Positions 22,455 to 34,434 of a DNA stretch of 64,000 nt are shown here, in pieces. The notes under the pieces are model-generated. The model did no database searches. It was not told the DNA's origin and saw nothing but the letters and a program-made list of their open reading frames with translations. The stretch is from NCBI GenBank assembly GCA_963691655.1, contig OY829326.1:56971776-57035775 (forward strand). The letters are read 5' to 3'. The DNA comes from Toxonevra muliebris. Taxonomy: Eukaryota; Arthropoda; Insecta; Diptera; Pallopteridae. Made by a program: the position numbers and the translations under genes. The stretch's first letter is position 1. The number at the start of each line of letters is the position of its first letter.

Positions 22455-23076
22455 TTTTCGATGAACTTATTCCTCTCCAAAAGGGGTAACTTTAAAACAT
22501 GTGTTTTGAACGCATCAACCGCTTCTTCAGGCCACGAAAAACGTTGACTTCGCAATTTATTTTTGATGTGAGGGAATAAAAAGAAGTCATTGGGTGCTAA
22601 ATCAGGACTGTACGGCGTATAGCCCATTAATTCGATGTTTTAAGTGCTCAAAAAGGCTCTCGTTTGAGACGATGTGTGAGAGCTCGCATTGTCGTGGTGG
22701 AGAATAATTCGTCTTTGGCTTTCTTTATTTTTCCGAACACTTCTGGCAAACAAATGGTGGTGTACCATTCAGAATCGACTGTTCTACGTTGTTCTAATGG
22801 CACGGTGGCCACATGACCAGTTTTTCTGAAAAAACAGGCGACCATTTGATTCGTAGTGCTTCGTGTGCGAACAACTTTTGTTCGATTTGAGACACTTTGG
22901 AAGACCCATACAGTCGATTGTTGTTTAGTTTCGGGCTTATATGCATATATTCAAAATTTGTTACCTGTTGCAATTTTATAGACTTCATTGGAAGCACCGA
23001 GATTGTATTTTTTCAACATTTCTTTGCACCAATCGAAACGAGCCTTTTTTTTGGGCGATTGCATAATTTAACAAAT

Positions 23077-24113
23077 TATTATTATTGGGGTAGCGCACTG
23101 CGACCTTTAAGATCTATTGTGCCCCTTCATGGACTCATAGTATTTCCATAAGTCCAGCCTCCAGAAGAAATTTTAGTATGGATCCTACTTCTATGGAGTT
23201 GAGATTATCATCTGGTATTTGGTGGTTACCCAGATTTCTTTTACGAATTTGCATAAGTGCGGGCCACTGTCCTAAGATGTGCTTTGCAGATTCCTTATCT
23301 CTCTGCAAAACCTACATGATTCATTAGCTGTAATTCCCAGTTTTGTTAGGTGATAGTTCAACCTACAATAACCTGTTAGAATTCCTGTAATGATTCTAAG
23401 ACTATTCTTTGACAAATTCATACATTTGTTGAAGCACTTTAGGTTATAGGTTCCTAATAGTGCTTTCGAATGCTCTAATCCTGGTCTATGCTCCCAGTAC
23501 AATTTCCTTTTATTTTCTTCTTTCTTAATTAGTATAGAGAGTGTTCCTTTACCTATTCCACAGAATGGCTCTGGACCTATGAAAGGAGTTGATGCTCCTT
23601 TCTTGACTAGTGTATCCGCAGATTCATTTCCTTTAATCCCAATATGACCCGAAACCCAAAGGATCCAAACCCGATTATATGACCCAAGCGTATTTAGTTT
23701 ATCAAGGCACTCCATCCCCAGTTTTGAGGTAACCTGGTGAGACTTAAGTGCATTGATGGCCGCTTGGCTATCGGTTAGGATCGCAGTGTTTTAGTTCCGG
23801 TAGTTGCGCTTGAGATTAAAGTATGCACACCTATCAATTGGGTATATTTCCGCTTGAAAGATACTGGTGTACCTACCCATGGGCTCAGAGTATTTTATCC
23901 TCGGCCCAGATACTCCAACACCGGTTTCTTCTTCAGTGAGAGAACCGTCTATGTACCATGTTATCATATGCTAGTCTATCTTATACGTTTTAGATATACC
24001 TTCCCATTTCTTGTTGTTACTAAGTTCTGTTTTGAATCGTTTTTCAAAACTAAACTTTGGCTGCATGTTGTCCCTCGGTATAGCAATTTCAGGGTGCTGT
24101 CTCTCTAGACAGT
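23077..24113 (-). mobile_element. 5'-truncated LINE (RNase H-bearing) inserted in the mariner
   Basis: On the minus strand this carries the 3' part of a non-LTR retrotransposon with an RNase H domain. The four acidic residues sit in WYIDGS (about 23950), FQAEIY (about 23850), LTDSQAAI (about 23775) and GNESADTLVKKG (about 23620), preserving the D-E-D-D order. Downstream come GPEPFCGI, YWEHRPGLEHSKALLG, ITGILTGYCRLNYHLTKLGI and ANESCRFC, the cysteine motif at the family's C-terminus. It ends in an AATAAT tail. The reading is broken by a few stops, and the longest intact piece is 23272-23715. The missing 5' part is normal for LINE insertion by target-primed reverse transcription. Confidence 0.85.
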
Positions 24114-24576
24114 GCTGATTATGCGGTATCCAACGCGAACAAATATTTTTGGCCGCCAAATGTTCATGCACAGCATCGATGTTTTCCGGCACAAAAACCG
24201 ATTTTGAACGACTTTCACGAATTTCGTCCTGGAGCGAATTACGACCACGATTGAATTCCGAAAACCAGCAAAACTCGGTGGCTCGGGATCGTGCTTCATC
24301 ACCAAAAGTAGAACAGAGTTGATCGGCTGAGTGTTGTTGACTTAATCCTCGTCGAAAATCATAAAAATAAAAAACGAAAATGTTCACGACTTAAATCCAT
24401 TTTTTGGCCGGGATGAATTTTTCAAGTCACTGTAAACAACACAAACAGCACCCGTACGACAAAACATTCTGAGTACGTTTACCATTGAAAAAGTCAAAAT
24501 TTACGATGCTTATGTCAGATTTGACATATCTACACTGGTGTTGCCATATCTCAAAACTTAAGTTGCAACCCTCGTA

Positions 24577-25739
24577 TACACTTGTTGTCGGAAAAAAGGG
24601 CATTTTCATTATTTTTTTTGCCAAGGCGATACAATTTTTCAAAATAAGTCACCGTTTATTTATTTGTTGATAGTTCAAGGTATTCCATGAATTTTTTCAA
24701 CAAAAAATGTTGACAACTGGGGACGATACGGCCGTTGTGCCAAAACACCCTTTTCTCATAAACCTTTGCAGTGAGAACGATAACTAAAGAACGGTTAATC
24801 TGAAATCATCGTCACACTCTTAGTGAAGAAAGGGTTTTGTGTAATTTACATTTTTCGAAAAATGATGACGATTTTTTTTAAAATCTTGATTTTCGAGGGT
24901 CTAGAAATTTGGTTTTGGTAGCCCAAAAAAAAAAGTTTTGTTCCAAATAAAAATTCTTCCGTTCATTACTATATTATATATTACTTTATTACAGGCTATT
25001 ACAGTTATAAACTAGCCAGTTAAAATTAAGATCGATTGGTGAAATGGTTCTTGAGAAACCTTTCTCATCGCAACGGAACTTTTTAAACAGGAACATTTCG
25101 AGATAATCGCGTTTAAACTTTTGGCACTATGTTCAGGTAGTCGCAGGTAGCGCGCTGTTGTAAGCTGAAACTTTGGCTCAAGTGCTCAGATCTCTATGAA
25201 ATTTGGAAAATATTTTCTCAAGAGGACGCACTTTGAGAAAATGCAATAAAAAATTTTCGATTTTTTCAGCCAACACAAGTATATATCATCCCTTAATATA
25301 AATATTACTAACGAAATAAAAACAATTTTAGCAAAAATATTGACTGTTTAAAATGACACAGTAACAGAATTCGTTACTCCCATTTTGGTCTTATAATTTC
25401 TTCGGGCTGCGTATTAATATTGAAAAGCCAAAGTGTTTTTTTTTAGTAAAGATTTCAATCCCTTTTTTTTATTTATCACCAACACGCAAGCGATGCTCTT
25501 TATCCGATCAAAGCATTTTGTCGACAAGGAAATGGGAGAAGGCTATTGAGAAGAGGGACAGATACAGAAATTTCGACTCAAGAAACCCTTAAATTTGAAA
25601 ATGTCGTAGGAACCGGAAAACATATTCCCAGGATGATTGAAACAGGGCGATAGAGGGTAGTTTACTTCTACAGATATAACTCCCATAACACGAAAAGTTC
25701 GGTCTAGGCTCTCCTCGAGTTGTATCATATAAGAAAATA
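24577..25739. other. Unclassified, possibly repetitive sequence
   Basis: No gene recognised. The segment at about 24990-25270 (TGGTTCTTGAGAAACC, AATCGCGTTTAAAC, GCAGGTAGCGCGCTG) has the look of a dispersed insect repeat, but I could not define its ends. Confidence 0.3.
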
Positions 25740-26060
25740 TATATTTGTGCGCTTAAACTGAATCGGAATGCAGAACTTTAGCAGTCCCAAACTAGTTTTG
25801 ATGTGATTTCGTATGCAGAAAGTGCAAGAAGAGCCGCTCTGTTGTCGTAGTGTATGTAAATGATCTTGTTAACCACCAATCTGTTTCCATACTCTCTGAG
25901 GCAGAGCTCAATGGCATGCACCTCTGCTTGGAAAAGTAAGTTACCTGTGCCCATACCAGCATAAATGGATTTTTTGATCTAATCCTTTTTATACGTCAAA
26001 GCAAGCTATCCCCCTGCAAGGTTGCCCCCCCTGTGTCTTCATCTGAGTTTGGTCAGTTAT
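25740..26060 (-). pseudogene. LINE RNase H domain relic
   Basis: The minus strand reads FQAEVHAIELCLREYGNRLV (about 25955-25880) followed by IYIHYDNRAALLALSAYEIT SKLVWDC in the same frame (about 25865-25785). These match the second and third acidic motifs of LINE RNase H domains; the third reads YDNRAA where TDSQAA is usual. The flanking parts are too degraded to follow. It is another member of the RNase H-bearing LINE set seen at 23.1-24.1 kb and 37.2-38.1 kb, but not the same copy or subfamily. Confidence 0.65.
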
Positions 26061-29000
26061 AGTGACCGTATTTCCCTGAGTCAGTTTGTGTCAATTCAGT
26101 TAACTGTGCGCCTTTTTGAGGAGTGAGGGAGGTACTCGGAACCTGTGCTTCCACTTGGTTTAAGACTTTGCTTCGGCTTCTTGGTCTGCTGCTTCTATTC
26201 GAGTGGCGAACTATTCTTAGACCTGCACCGTTTAGTAGTGGACCCTGAACAGCCGCTCCAGCAGCTAGGTTGGCTTTATATTTGGAGTACCTCTCCTGTT
26301 TATTTTCCTTAGCCTTTTCAGGTTCATAGCATTGATCAAGGCCTTAATATGTCTTTTCTAAGTCCTTTTAAAATATTCAAATCCCTGAATTAGGGGAGCT
26401 TTTATTTAAGAGGACTAGCTCCCTCCACCTTATCTATCTTAGCTGGTTACATATCTGATCCCAGATATGTCCTGTCATTGCCAGATACCAGATGTTGCCT
26501 GCCAATTTCAAAGCAACCGCTATCTGATATGCAGCTATTACCAGCCGTCACCACGTGGAGGTGATAGACCACATTACCATCAGATTCCTCAATTACAGCA
26601 TGTATCAGTAAGCCGGGGTACGCGTTGGTCCCCTTGTGTGTCTGATGGCGCAACGGCAAGCGCGAATTTGGATACCGCCCGACAATTCGAAAACTCGTGA
26701 TGCTGCAACATGAGAATTATTCGTCATTTTGAGGTGAATACAGATTTTCTACATTTTGCCAATCAGAATGCTAATTTATACCAGCCATACTCAGGTTACT
26801 AAAGAAAATGGAGGGATGGATATCAACCTACAGGCACAAGGGGGAACTTTTGGTTTTCGATGGCTTATTTCTACTCAACTTTTATGTACGATTGAGCGTT
26901 TACCTTCTACGTTTTTCTCTGAAATTAGTGCGTTTACTGAATGAATATGAGTACAAGTTCTGCTGTCATCTGCTAAGTAGTATATTACAGTTAACGACAA
27001 TAAAAATTAAAATAAATTTAAGGGGATAAAAAAAAATATAGAACACGAATAAAACTGTCGCTGAGAAATTTTTTTTTCTAAAAAAAAAAGAGCGAAACGA
27101 CGGAAAGAGCGAAGCACGATACTAAGAGTGTGCACTCTTGGTATGAACAGATGTGAATGAATCTCGATATACACTTTCGATTATGCGCATCAGTCTATGC
27201 TTGCATTCAACCACACCAAATGGGCGCACATGTTGTATCATCTGTTCTCTACTTTATGCTTTAAACACAATTGTGACGGACTATGGGAAATCCGCTGACG
27301 AGCGGGCGCCCGATACTTTTGAAGCAGCCTTTTTGTACACAAAAAAAAACTAAAAATTCTTCAATATGCAAATTAGATAGTTGAAGTCGAATGAAAAATA
27401 TTCATTCATTGAGGAAATGCTAACCATTTTCTAATTTCTACCCTTCACTTACATATTTTTTGAGTTTATTTCTTTAAAAAGAAAAAATAATGATCTATAT
27501 TAACTCATACTGTTTGATGACGTTAATCAAATTAATTTTTTATATTTTAATTTTAATGTGTTTACAAGAAAGTGTCGGTATTCTCCATTTCACAATTTTA
27601 ATGATTTTGACATAAAATTTATTGCTTTTAGGCAATGAAATGTCTAATGTGCACTTTTGGAGTTAATGAACTTTTTCATGTGAATTTGTAAAAATAATTC
27701 GAGAAATACAAAATTTATTACAATTGATTGTAATTTTGGTAATTTCAATATTTCAATTTAAATATGAAATAAATCATTGTCCCAAATGAATAATTGCCAA
27801 TTACATAAAGCCAAGAAACACTTACGTATTTTTTTATTTTTTATTTTTTTTTTCATAAGAGTTAAGTGCAAATTTTCCCACGAAAAGGCAAAATTATCAT
27901 TGACGTATCGCGTAAATGTCCGTAATCAAAAATAATTCAATATCATTCAATTTTGATTTTATGCCTTTTTCATGTAAATATGTAAGCAATATTCTTTCAA
28001 ATATATACATACTTATGTGTAAATATACAATAAACAAATACACATGTGCCCAAACAAAAGAATCAAATGAAGGGGCACCTTTCGCATTTAACTGACACCG
28101 ACACATTTCACTCACTGACATGCCACAATTTGCTGTTGTTGTACAAGTTAAGAGCAGCAGCAGCAGCAGCTTAAAATTTGCACGCTCGTCATTTGTGCAT
28201 GACTTTTATTTATGTTATGATTTTTCTTTATATTTCCTTTTTTTTTTTAAATTAAATTTTACAATTTTTGTGACAGCAAATTTCCCAAACAAATTTTTTT
28301 ATATTTTTTTTTTTTTATTGGTGTTTTGGCAGACAAAAAGTGGATGGTTTTGACAGCAACGAATGGTGATGAAATAAGAAATTCATCAATATGCAAAATA
28401 TGTGGCATGCATGTGCAAATATTTCATTCTTTCGTTGGTTCGTTTAACGTGAATGTGTCCATTTTGGGCAATATATTGTGGGCGGGATGGAATGCAGGCA
28501 AAAGCTTCACATTTGAATCATCATTATTATCACCATCAACCATCATCGTCATCATTGCTATCGTTGCCGTCATCACCAGGATACAAAATTCTACCCATAA
28601 TATGGACATTATACATACCTACCTTTTTTTGTACTCCTCTTTCTCCTCCTTGTACCGTTTTTTGTCTCCTCAATCAAAATATATCACAACGAAATGATTG
28701 CAGAATGATTGACAAGAATTTTTTCTGTCTGTCTGCCCATTTGCCTGTCCATCTGTCTGTCTGCCTACACGTGTATGCATAGCTTTGGTTAGTTCATATG
28801 AAGTGGCATATGCCATCGATGTGTATGTAGGTATGTGTGTGAAGGGTTTAAAGTAGGTAGGTATTGGTTAGATGTAATGGAAAGGGAATGGAAAAAATCA
28901 TCGGAAAATGATTATAATGTAGGAATGTGATTGCATTTGTAAAAAAAAAATGGTGAAGGACATCATTTTGGTAATGAATATTTTTGATGAGCATAATGAC

Positions 29001-29490
29001 CACACTCGGCTGCTACTGTTGAGGTTACTTCATTGCATTAGCATTTCCTTCAGCGAATTTTTGAGTTCAATGGCAAATTTTCCACCTCAAAACAACATTC
29101 CGTGATACCATTTTGTTTCGCATTTTGGAGAATATATTATTTTCAAAATTTACAACAATGTAGGAATTCGACACATACACATGCATCTACGAATACATAC
29201 ACGCTCCCATGCATACATACGCCGTGCGTGTAAAATTTAATATATGCGGCTTTTTATAGCTCATGGATTCCTCTTCTTTTTTTTTTTGTTTTGGAAAATT
29301 AATTTTATGCAAATGCACATTTACGGTTGAATTGGCATGCATTTTCTCCATGTATTATGTGCAGATATTATGTAATATTATCGACAAAATAATGAGATAT
29401 GTAGAAAATTGAGAATTGAGTAAATTTGTAAATTAGAGAATTTTTAATGTATGCATGTCTATCAAAAACCATGCAAACAAATTCCAATTC
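26061..29490. other. Mixed relic and AT-rich DNA, no supported gene
   Basis: The GC-richer part at 26061-26760 has overlapping short frames on both strands and may continue the LINE relic, without recognisable motifs. From 26760 on, sequence is AT-rich, with an (AGC)6 at 28153-28170 and poly-T runs. Frames such as 28326-28697 show no family resemblance. Confidence 0.4.
28153..28170 (+). repeat. (AGC)6 microsatellite
   Basis: Six uninterrupted AGC units. The serine run it would encode in one frame is not part of a supported gene. Confidence 0.9.
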
Positions 29491-29599
29491 AGTTTATTAT
29501 AAAGGGTTTTTCAATGGGGGAATAACAATTTTGTATTTAAATAATATTCGGAATATTTGAGATATCAGGCTGAAATTTATTCTAAATAAAGTACATATG

Positions 29600-30240
29600 T
29601 ACAGCGATCGATTCTTTGGAGCCAATTTCCCACTGCTCTTCCACATATATCAGCCGGAACGTTGGCAATTTCGTAATCGATATTGTTTCTGAGCTTCTCT
29701 AACGTTGTTGGCTGGCTGACATAATCCAACAACTAAACGTAACCTCATAAAAAGAAATCCAACGGCGTTTAATTGCATGAACGAGCCGACCATTCGGCCA
29801 GATCATTTCTAGAGATTACACGATTACCGAACTTCCCCTTTAATAGATTGTGTGACCAGCTGTGTGGTATGTGGCTCCATCTTGTTGGAACTGCATATCA
29901 CTGATGTTAAATCCATTCAATCCCAATATGGTACAATAGCGAACTCGATTAACCGTAACAGGGCATTCACTTTTATCGACAAAGAAATTCGGTCCAATCA
30001 CACCTTCAGCATGAAATCCACAACACACTGTCACTTTTTGTGAATGTAATGGATATTTTGCTTATTAACAAAGCTTTGAGCTAAAAGTGAGCTTCATCGC
30101 TACAGATGATTTTTCGATGGAGTATAGGATTTTTTCAAACTTTTCAGAGCGCAATCAGAGAAGTTTCGGCTCTTCAATTGAACACAAGGCTTCGCTTCTT
30201 TTCTTAATTTTATCTTGTAAGGATGTAAAATGACATCATT
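29600..30240 (-). pseudogene. mariner transposase relic, N-terminally truncated copy
   Basis: It begins at the fusion point with HPYKIKLRKEAKPCVQLKSR, then FSDCALKSLKK, FVNKQNIHYIHK and VTVCCGFHAEGVIGPNFF, and SECPVTVNRVRYCTI. The central FNISDMQFQQDGATYHTAGH block (about 29925-29865) holds the second catalytic Asp. Later pieces include LVVGLCQPTTLEKLRNNIDY and RAVGNWLQRIDRC at the C-terminus. At least three frames are needed to read it. The family is a mariner type common in insects with the WFQQDGAT signature. Confidence 0.78.
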
Positions 30241-30241
30241 C

Positions 30242-31860
30242 AAAAGGCCACCGCGACCTCGTTTATACAGCACCATCAAAGAAGTACAATTTGTATGACT
30301 CTATTGCATAAGACGTGCTGAATCTCACCAATGGTTTGAATGATAGTGTTCTCCAATTGGTTTAATGGCATAAACCAGCGACTTAACTTAGCTCAAGAGA
30401 AAAAAGCCAGCGCTTAGCGTACGGTGTCGGACGATGCTATCTGCGTCATTGCCAGAAAAGTGCCCATCGATCTACTTGCGACCGAGATGAAACATCTTTA
30501 TAGCTCTATAGGAGACAGACCTACGAAGATAACACAGAAGGAAGAGAGGCAGCGCACTGTCATGGAATGGCAGCGATTCGGGAAGAGTCCTTGCACATTT
30601 AACCTAATTCCACATATTACACCATGGATGGATCGGAGACATGGAGAAATGGATTTTTAACTCACCCAATTTCTCAGCGGGCACAAATGTTTTAAGGCAT
30701 ATCTCCACAGGTTTAAAATAGAAGAGGACCCGTTCTGCCCCAGTGTCCGAACGAGCCCGAGGACTCAACACACATTCTCTTTCACTGTCCATGATTTAAC
30801 AGGGACAGGGAGGAATTGGAGAGAGCATTTGGTGAACCCCCCACTGTAGGAAATCTGACATTACAGATGTGCGACCCGGTAGAGAAATAGGCCGCTGCTA
30901 GTAAAACGGCGAAAATCATAATAACTGCGTTGAGGAATGCGGAAAACGCGCGAAAAGCCGAACGAAGGCTACAAAACGCCATGAACACAGAAGACGGTGG
31001 AAATGAATGATGTTGTTCACCAACAACTGGTGGCACATCAGAAAAAATCCTCGAAGCGCAAGATGACATATGGCGTTAACAACGCTAACAAAGAGACAGC
31101 ATAATGCTGAACCATCTCCGCGAAGTAATACTCAATGGTAGTCCCGCGGGGAGAATGGTAGAAGAGAAAGTAGGTGGTTTTAGTCGGTAGGAATTCGACA
31201 TAACCGGACACGAATAGAAGTTCTGCGGTGCCTATGAAGGTTTCCACCTGCCAACGTACAAAAAAAAAAGAGAAAAAAGTCAAAGAGAGCTAAATAGAAC
31301 GATCTTGGCGGCCATTCCACATCGCCTGTTCTGGAAATAACGCGTTCTGTGAAATTTTCGTGCAACAACTGCAATGTAACGCCTGCTGGGTGACACGTTA
31401 TTCCTTCTTTTTGGAACCACATGTTGTCCAAGTTCATGTCATCGAATTTAAGCCACAAAAGGCCAGGTATCATGGCGCCTTATCGTTCGACATTTACAGT
31501 CACCGACTTGTCATTCTCCCAACTGCTTCAGAGTCCAATCAGCGAACGTACGACGAGTTTAGTGGCATTGGGGCCTTCCTGTTTCAATTGAATTGTATGC
31601 GGATGCATGCCTATTCTTTTTGCAAGCGCATGAGAAGGAATTGAGAGGTTTGGGTCTTTAGTTACAGCAGTAATATTCTCGCTTGACCGCACGTTCCAGC
31701 ATCATACAGGCACTGCTCCATCGACAACCGAACCATTTTGCTCGAACTTTGCGATAATTCGTTCAATTGATCACTTCGTTGGACGATCATTTCGGCCGTA
31801 AATATTTCGTAGCTCGCGAACAGTTTGGCGAATAGAACATGAATTTTCATAATACCATAA
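30242..31860 (-). pseudogene. mariner transposase relic, first copy, split by a LINE
   Basis: The N-terminus starts near 31850 with MKIHVLFAKLF (frame-shifted relative to the family), followed by NELSQSSSKM and a degraded middle with loss of the first catalytic region. The block MIPGLLWLKFDDMNLDNMWF (31473 downward) leads to QKEGITCHPAG, where the usual QQDGAT has become QKEGIT, changing the second catalytic Asp to Glu. Next come ERVISRTGDVEWPPRS and LFDFFLF (third acidic residue), then the LINE. On the other side VKSLVYAIKP and KRGRGGLLNDVILH complete the C-terminus near 30240. Confidence 0.75.
30410..31267 (+). mobile_element. 5'-truncated R1/jockey-like LINE with poly(A), 15-bp target duplication
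   Basis: The plus strand gives the C-terminal tail of a LINE reverse transcriptase in broken frames: AYLHRFKIEEDPFCP, CPNEPEDSTHILFHCP, REELERAFGEPPTVGNLTL and ALRNAENARKAERR. The cysteine/histidine arrangement is the zinc-knuckle-like tail of R1/jockey-type elements. A 3' UTR with TAGGTGGTTTTAGTCGGTAG near 31170-31190 ends in a short poly(A) run at 31258-31269. The flanks AAGAGAAAAAAGCCA (30395-30409) and AAGAGAAAAAAGTCA (31268-31282) match at 14 of 15 positions. It sits opposite in orientation to the mariner it interrupts. Confidence 0.8.
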
Positions 31861-32054
31861 ATTTTAACAATTTTGATGCGTTTAAGTGCTGACTATAACA
31901 CAAACGTCGAAGAATGGCAGTGCTGCCACTTGAAACGTCAGAGCAATAAGCTGTCAAAGTTCGAGCTATGCTTGAAACTCCGTTTATAATAAAAATAAAA
32001 AAAGAATTATTTTAGAAAATAGAGGCTCTATGTCATACCCTGAATTTAGTTGAT

Positions 32055-32290
32055 TTGTTTTACGTTTTGTCGCCCTTCTCCTTCTTCGTTCGACCTACCA
32101 GGAGACTTGATTCTAATGTAGAGAGAGTTCCACTCCTCGCTATACTAGACTCATCTTTACGGAGAGTATAACCTATCCACTTCCACTTTTGTCTTCTAAT
32201 CCAGACAGCTAGAGACTTCATATGTATTTGTTCTCCGAAGCAAATCGTGGTTGGATATCGTTTTATAATTCGTATAAAGAGATTCATAAA
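32055..32290 (-). pseudogene. LINE reverse transcriptase C-terminal fragment
   Basis: The minus strand gives SLAVWIRRQKWKWIGYTLRK followed by DESSIARSGTL and, near the end, GRTKKEKGDKT. The RRxKWxWIGHTLRK...GR...T arrangement is the endpiece of several non-LTR reverse transcriptases, where GRP...TWRR is usual; here GRTK shows decay. There is no upstream polymerase domain. It is a separate insertion from the RTE relics at 1-450 and 54390-54870, which carry a different tail. Confidence 0.65.
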
Positions 32291-34430
32291 GAGTTACGTC
32301 GAAAAAAGTAATGCTTACCCGGTTCCACCTTTTAAGTAGTAATAGCAAATCTTTAAGAGTAAAAATATATTTGCTATGAAAAGTTTAACATGTTTTGTTT
32401 TTACATCAGTTTTTTATTTACTCCACCTTTCTCTGCACTCCTCTTTTTGGAGGGTTTTCGGCTCAAAAATTTTATAGAATGTATCTTTCATTTTTTCAAT
32501 GAACATTTTTAAAAATCCTGAGCTTGTTATATTTAAACTGCAATTTTATGGAAGTAGGGTTTAGAAAAGGGTTGTTGGTTGTTGCTGAAGTAAAAATATA
32601 AAATGTTAAATTTTTATAACGAAAAACTTTGTCATAGGCAAGAGCGTACGAACATGGGGGGTTTTTGGGGTTCAAACCCACAAAATTTGTAGAAAATTGT
32701 TATTTTAGTCACACTTAAAACGAAACAAAAAAATTAAAAAAGTCTTAGTTTATTATTTACATAAATTACCAAAAACAATATTTTTTATAAAAAAAAAAAC
32801 AAATTTCAGAAAATCTGTCTGAAACTTTTTTCTTCGTACGCGTCTCAACAAAGTTGCAGGACTTCAAAATAATATACTTGCTTACCGATTTTAGCGAGTT
32901 CAATAACCGTCACCATGACATAGCAGTCTACATGTTTTTCCAAGCAGTTCATCAGTGTCCGCTTTCAAGAAATGATCTCGATTCATGGTACCGAAAATCA
33001 AAGTCAATCAAAAACTCGGAAGTTAGCGGGTTAACCTTACTTAACCTAATTAAAACGAAATATTTGCAAACGAAGTAGCTTTATTTTTCCCTAGTATTTT
33101 TACAATGCTCAAAAGCCGGCAAAATCTGTTTAATTATTTAGAAAAAAACTATTAATCCAAATTCATTTTGAACAAAGAAAACTGTTCTCAACTTTTTAAA
33201 AACATTTATTACTCATTAAATAATTGCTGGGTAAAAGATTCCTGATATGTAAAAATATAAATCAGCTTTTTATTGACTCATACACTACTACCTTGCGACA
33301 TACTAATTTACATACAATAACCTGGAATTCAAAAAATACTTGGAACTAAAAAACAAATGCAATTAAACTAAAAAGAAATTCATGCCCAAACTTATTGTAA
33401 AAAAATATTAAAAATGCAATACACTATTACGAATACCAGCCGAATACAACGAAAACGTTGACAATATCTTTTAATCATAACAATTAAATAATAACAACAA
33501 ACAACTGCTGTGCAAACGAACGATAAGATGTCGATGTTGTCGATGAGGGTGATGATAAAGATTTTTAATTAAAATTCAATTCAGGTGCAATTAAAAAAGA
33601 AACAGAAAAAAAAAAACAAACGAAATAAAAATTATCCTGCACCCCAAAAAAAAAATCCAAATGCAAATCTCAAGAATCGACAACAAGGAAAAAACGCAAA
33701 TCACGCCTACAATCAATAAAATTGCAGCTTAAATATAACAAGCGTCAGCAGAAATTTTTTATATATCTTTTTTTTGCTGCTGCATTTGATATCATCAAGT
33801 ATTTGCTGCTTTTTTGTTTTTGTTGTTGTTGTTATTGAAAGGCGCGCATTCATGCTTGATACCAATAACAATGTTGTGGTAATTTAAAATTTCACTCATT
33901 CATTCGTTCGCGTACATTCATGCATTCACTGCACCGACTCCTTCAGTCATTCACTCAATCATTCTTATATGCGCATACGTAGTGTTGCTGTTGTCAGTAT
34001 TGTTGTTGCTGCTGCTGCTGCTGCTGTTGTTCTTAACTGCAATTACTGCTTCAACTGTCAAATGTTGCTATATGTTAGTTGTCGTTATTTTTGGTGTTCG
34101 TGTATCGTTGATTTTTAATGTCACTTAAAAAATGTGCACGATCGCTTTCAATTAATACCAATGCTACTAAAAATACAAGCAAATATTCATGCAAATCCAT
34201 ACACACATTCACTCGCACATATTCGTTTCAATTTTTAAGCTTCAATTTGGCACAGAAAAAGGGTCTGAAGGTTGAGTAATTCTAAAGTGCGTGATATTTG
34301 CATGTACACAGTGGTGGTGTATCTACATCAAGGCAACCAATTAATAAAAAGCGATAGAGAGATTGTTTGACAAAAAAAACTTCCAGTACTTAAGCTGATT
34401 CCGATGGTATCAAGTGTGTGTGTATGTAGT
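32291..34430. other. Intergenic or intronic DNA with CTG/TTG microsatellite
   Basis: No gene recognised. The (TGT/TGC)n tract at 34000-34030 and repeated CATTCA words at about 33890-33965 stand out. The sequence at about 32635-32845 begins GAGCGTACGAAC and ends TTCGTACGCGTC, which may be a small inverted-repeat element, but no duplication was found. Confidence 0.4.
34000..34030 (+). repeat. (TGT/TGC)n microsatellite
   Basis: An uninterrupted trinucleotide tract of TGT and TGC units, with about six consecutive TGC. It is not in a supported reading frame. Confidence 0.9.
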
Positions 34431-34434
34431 TTTA

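Larger units (their letters stand above)
21393..24400 (-). pseudogene. mariner transposase pseudogene, split by two insertions
   Basis: The start ATG complement is at 24398-24400 and the stop at 21393-21395. Recognisable blocks, in order, are MDLSREHF, FYDFRRGLSQQ, WFSEFNRGRNSLQDE and VPENIDAVHEHLAAKNICSR (a deletion of roughly 25-30 codons joins DAV to HEHL). After the LINE come AQKKARFDWCKEMLKKY, VACFFRKTGHVATVPLEQRR, SEWYTTICLPEVF, MGYTPYSPDLAPNDFFLFPH (third catalytic Asp) and RFSWPEEAVDAFK. After the hAT-like insertion the C-terminus continues ENWFKRIQKCIDLQGEYFEK. A stop interrupts the segment holding the first catalytic Asp, which reads GNKF followed by a stop, so that Asp is lost. This family is often labelled SETMAR-like in databases. 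Confidence 0.88.
21325..24576 (-). mobile_element. mariner element interrupted by a hAT-like element and a LINE
   Basis: The ends are 27-bp inverted repeats: TACGAGGGTTGC(T/A)ACTTAA at 21325 and its complement ending at 24576, flanked by TA at 21323-21324 and 24577-24578. The transposase reads right to left. Two insertions, 21462-22454 and about 23077-24113, account for the length. Without them the element is about 1.2 kb, slightly short of the usual 1.3 kb. Besides the insertions it has frameshifts, stops and an internal loss of coding sequence, so it is inactive. Confidence 0.9.
29497..31989 (-). mobile_element. Fused tandem mariner copies, split by a LINE
   Basis: The outer ends pair as inverted repeats: TTATAAAGGGTTTTTCAA at 29497-29514 against TTGAAACTCCGTTTATAA at 31972-31989 (15 of 18 match). 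Between them, reading right to left, lies one mariner transposase from N-terminus to C-terminus. It joins directly, near 30240, to the interior of a second related copy that runs to its own C-terminus near 29620. The first copy is split by the LINE at 30410-31267. Stops and frameshifts are frequent throughout. Confidence 0.75.

Noticed and set aside
30782..31069. 95-residue frame with apparent membrane span on the minus strand
   Set aside because: It is antisense to the LINE C-terminal tail on the plus strand, whose Cys/His pattern is recognisable.
32635..32845. Small inverted-repeat element with GCGTACGAA ends
   Set aside because: The ends match over only about nine bases and no target duplication was found.
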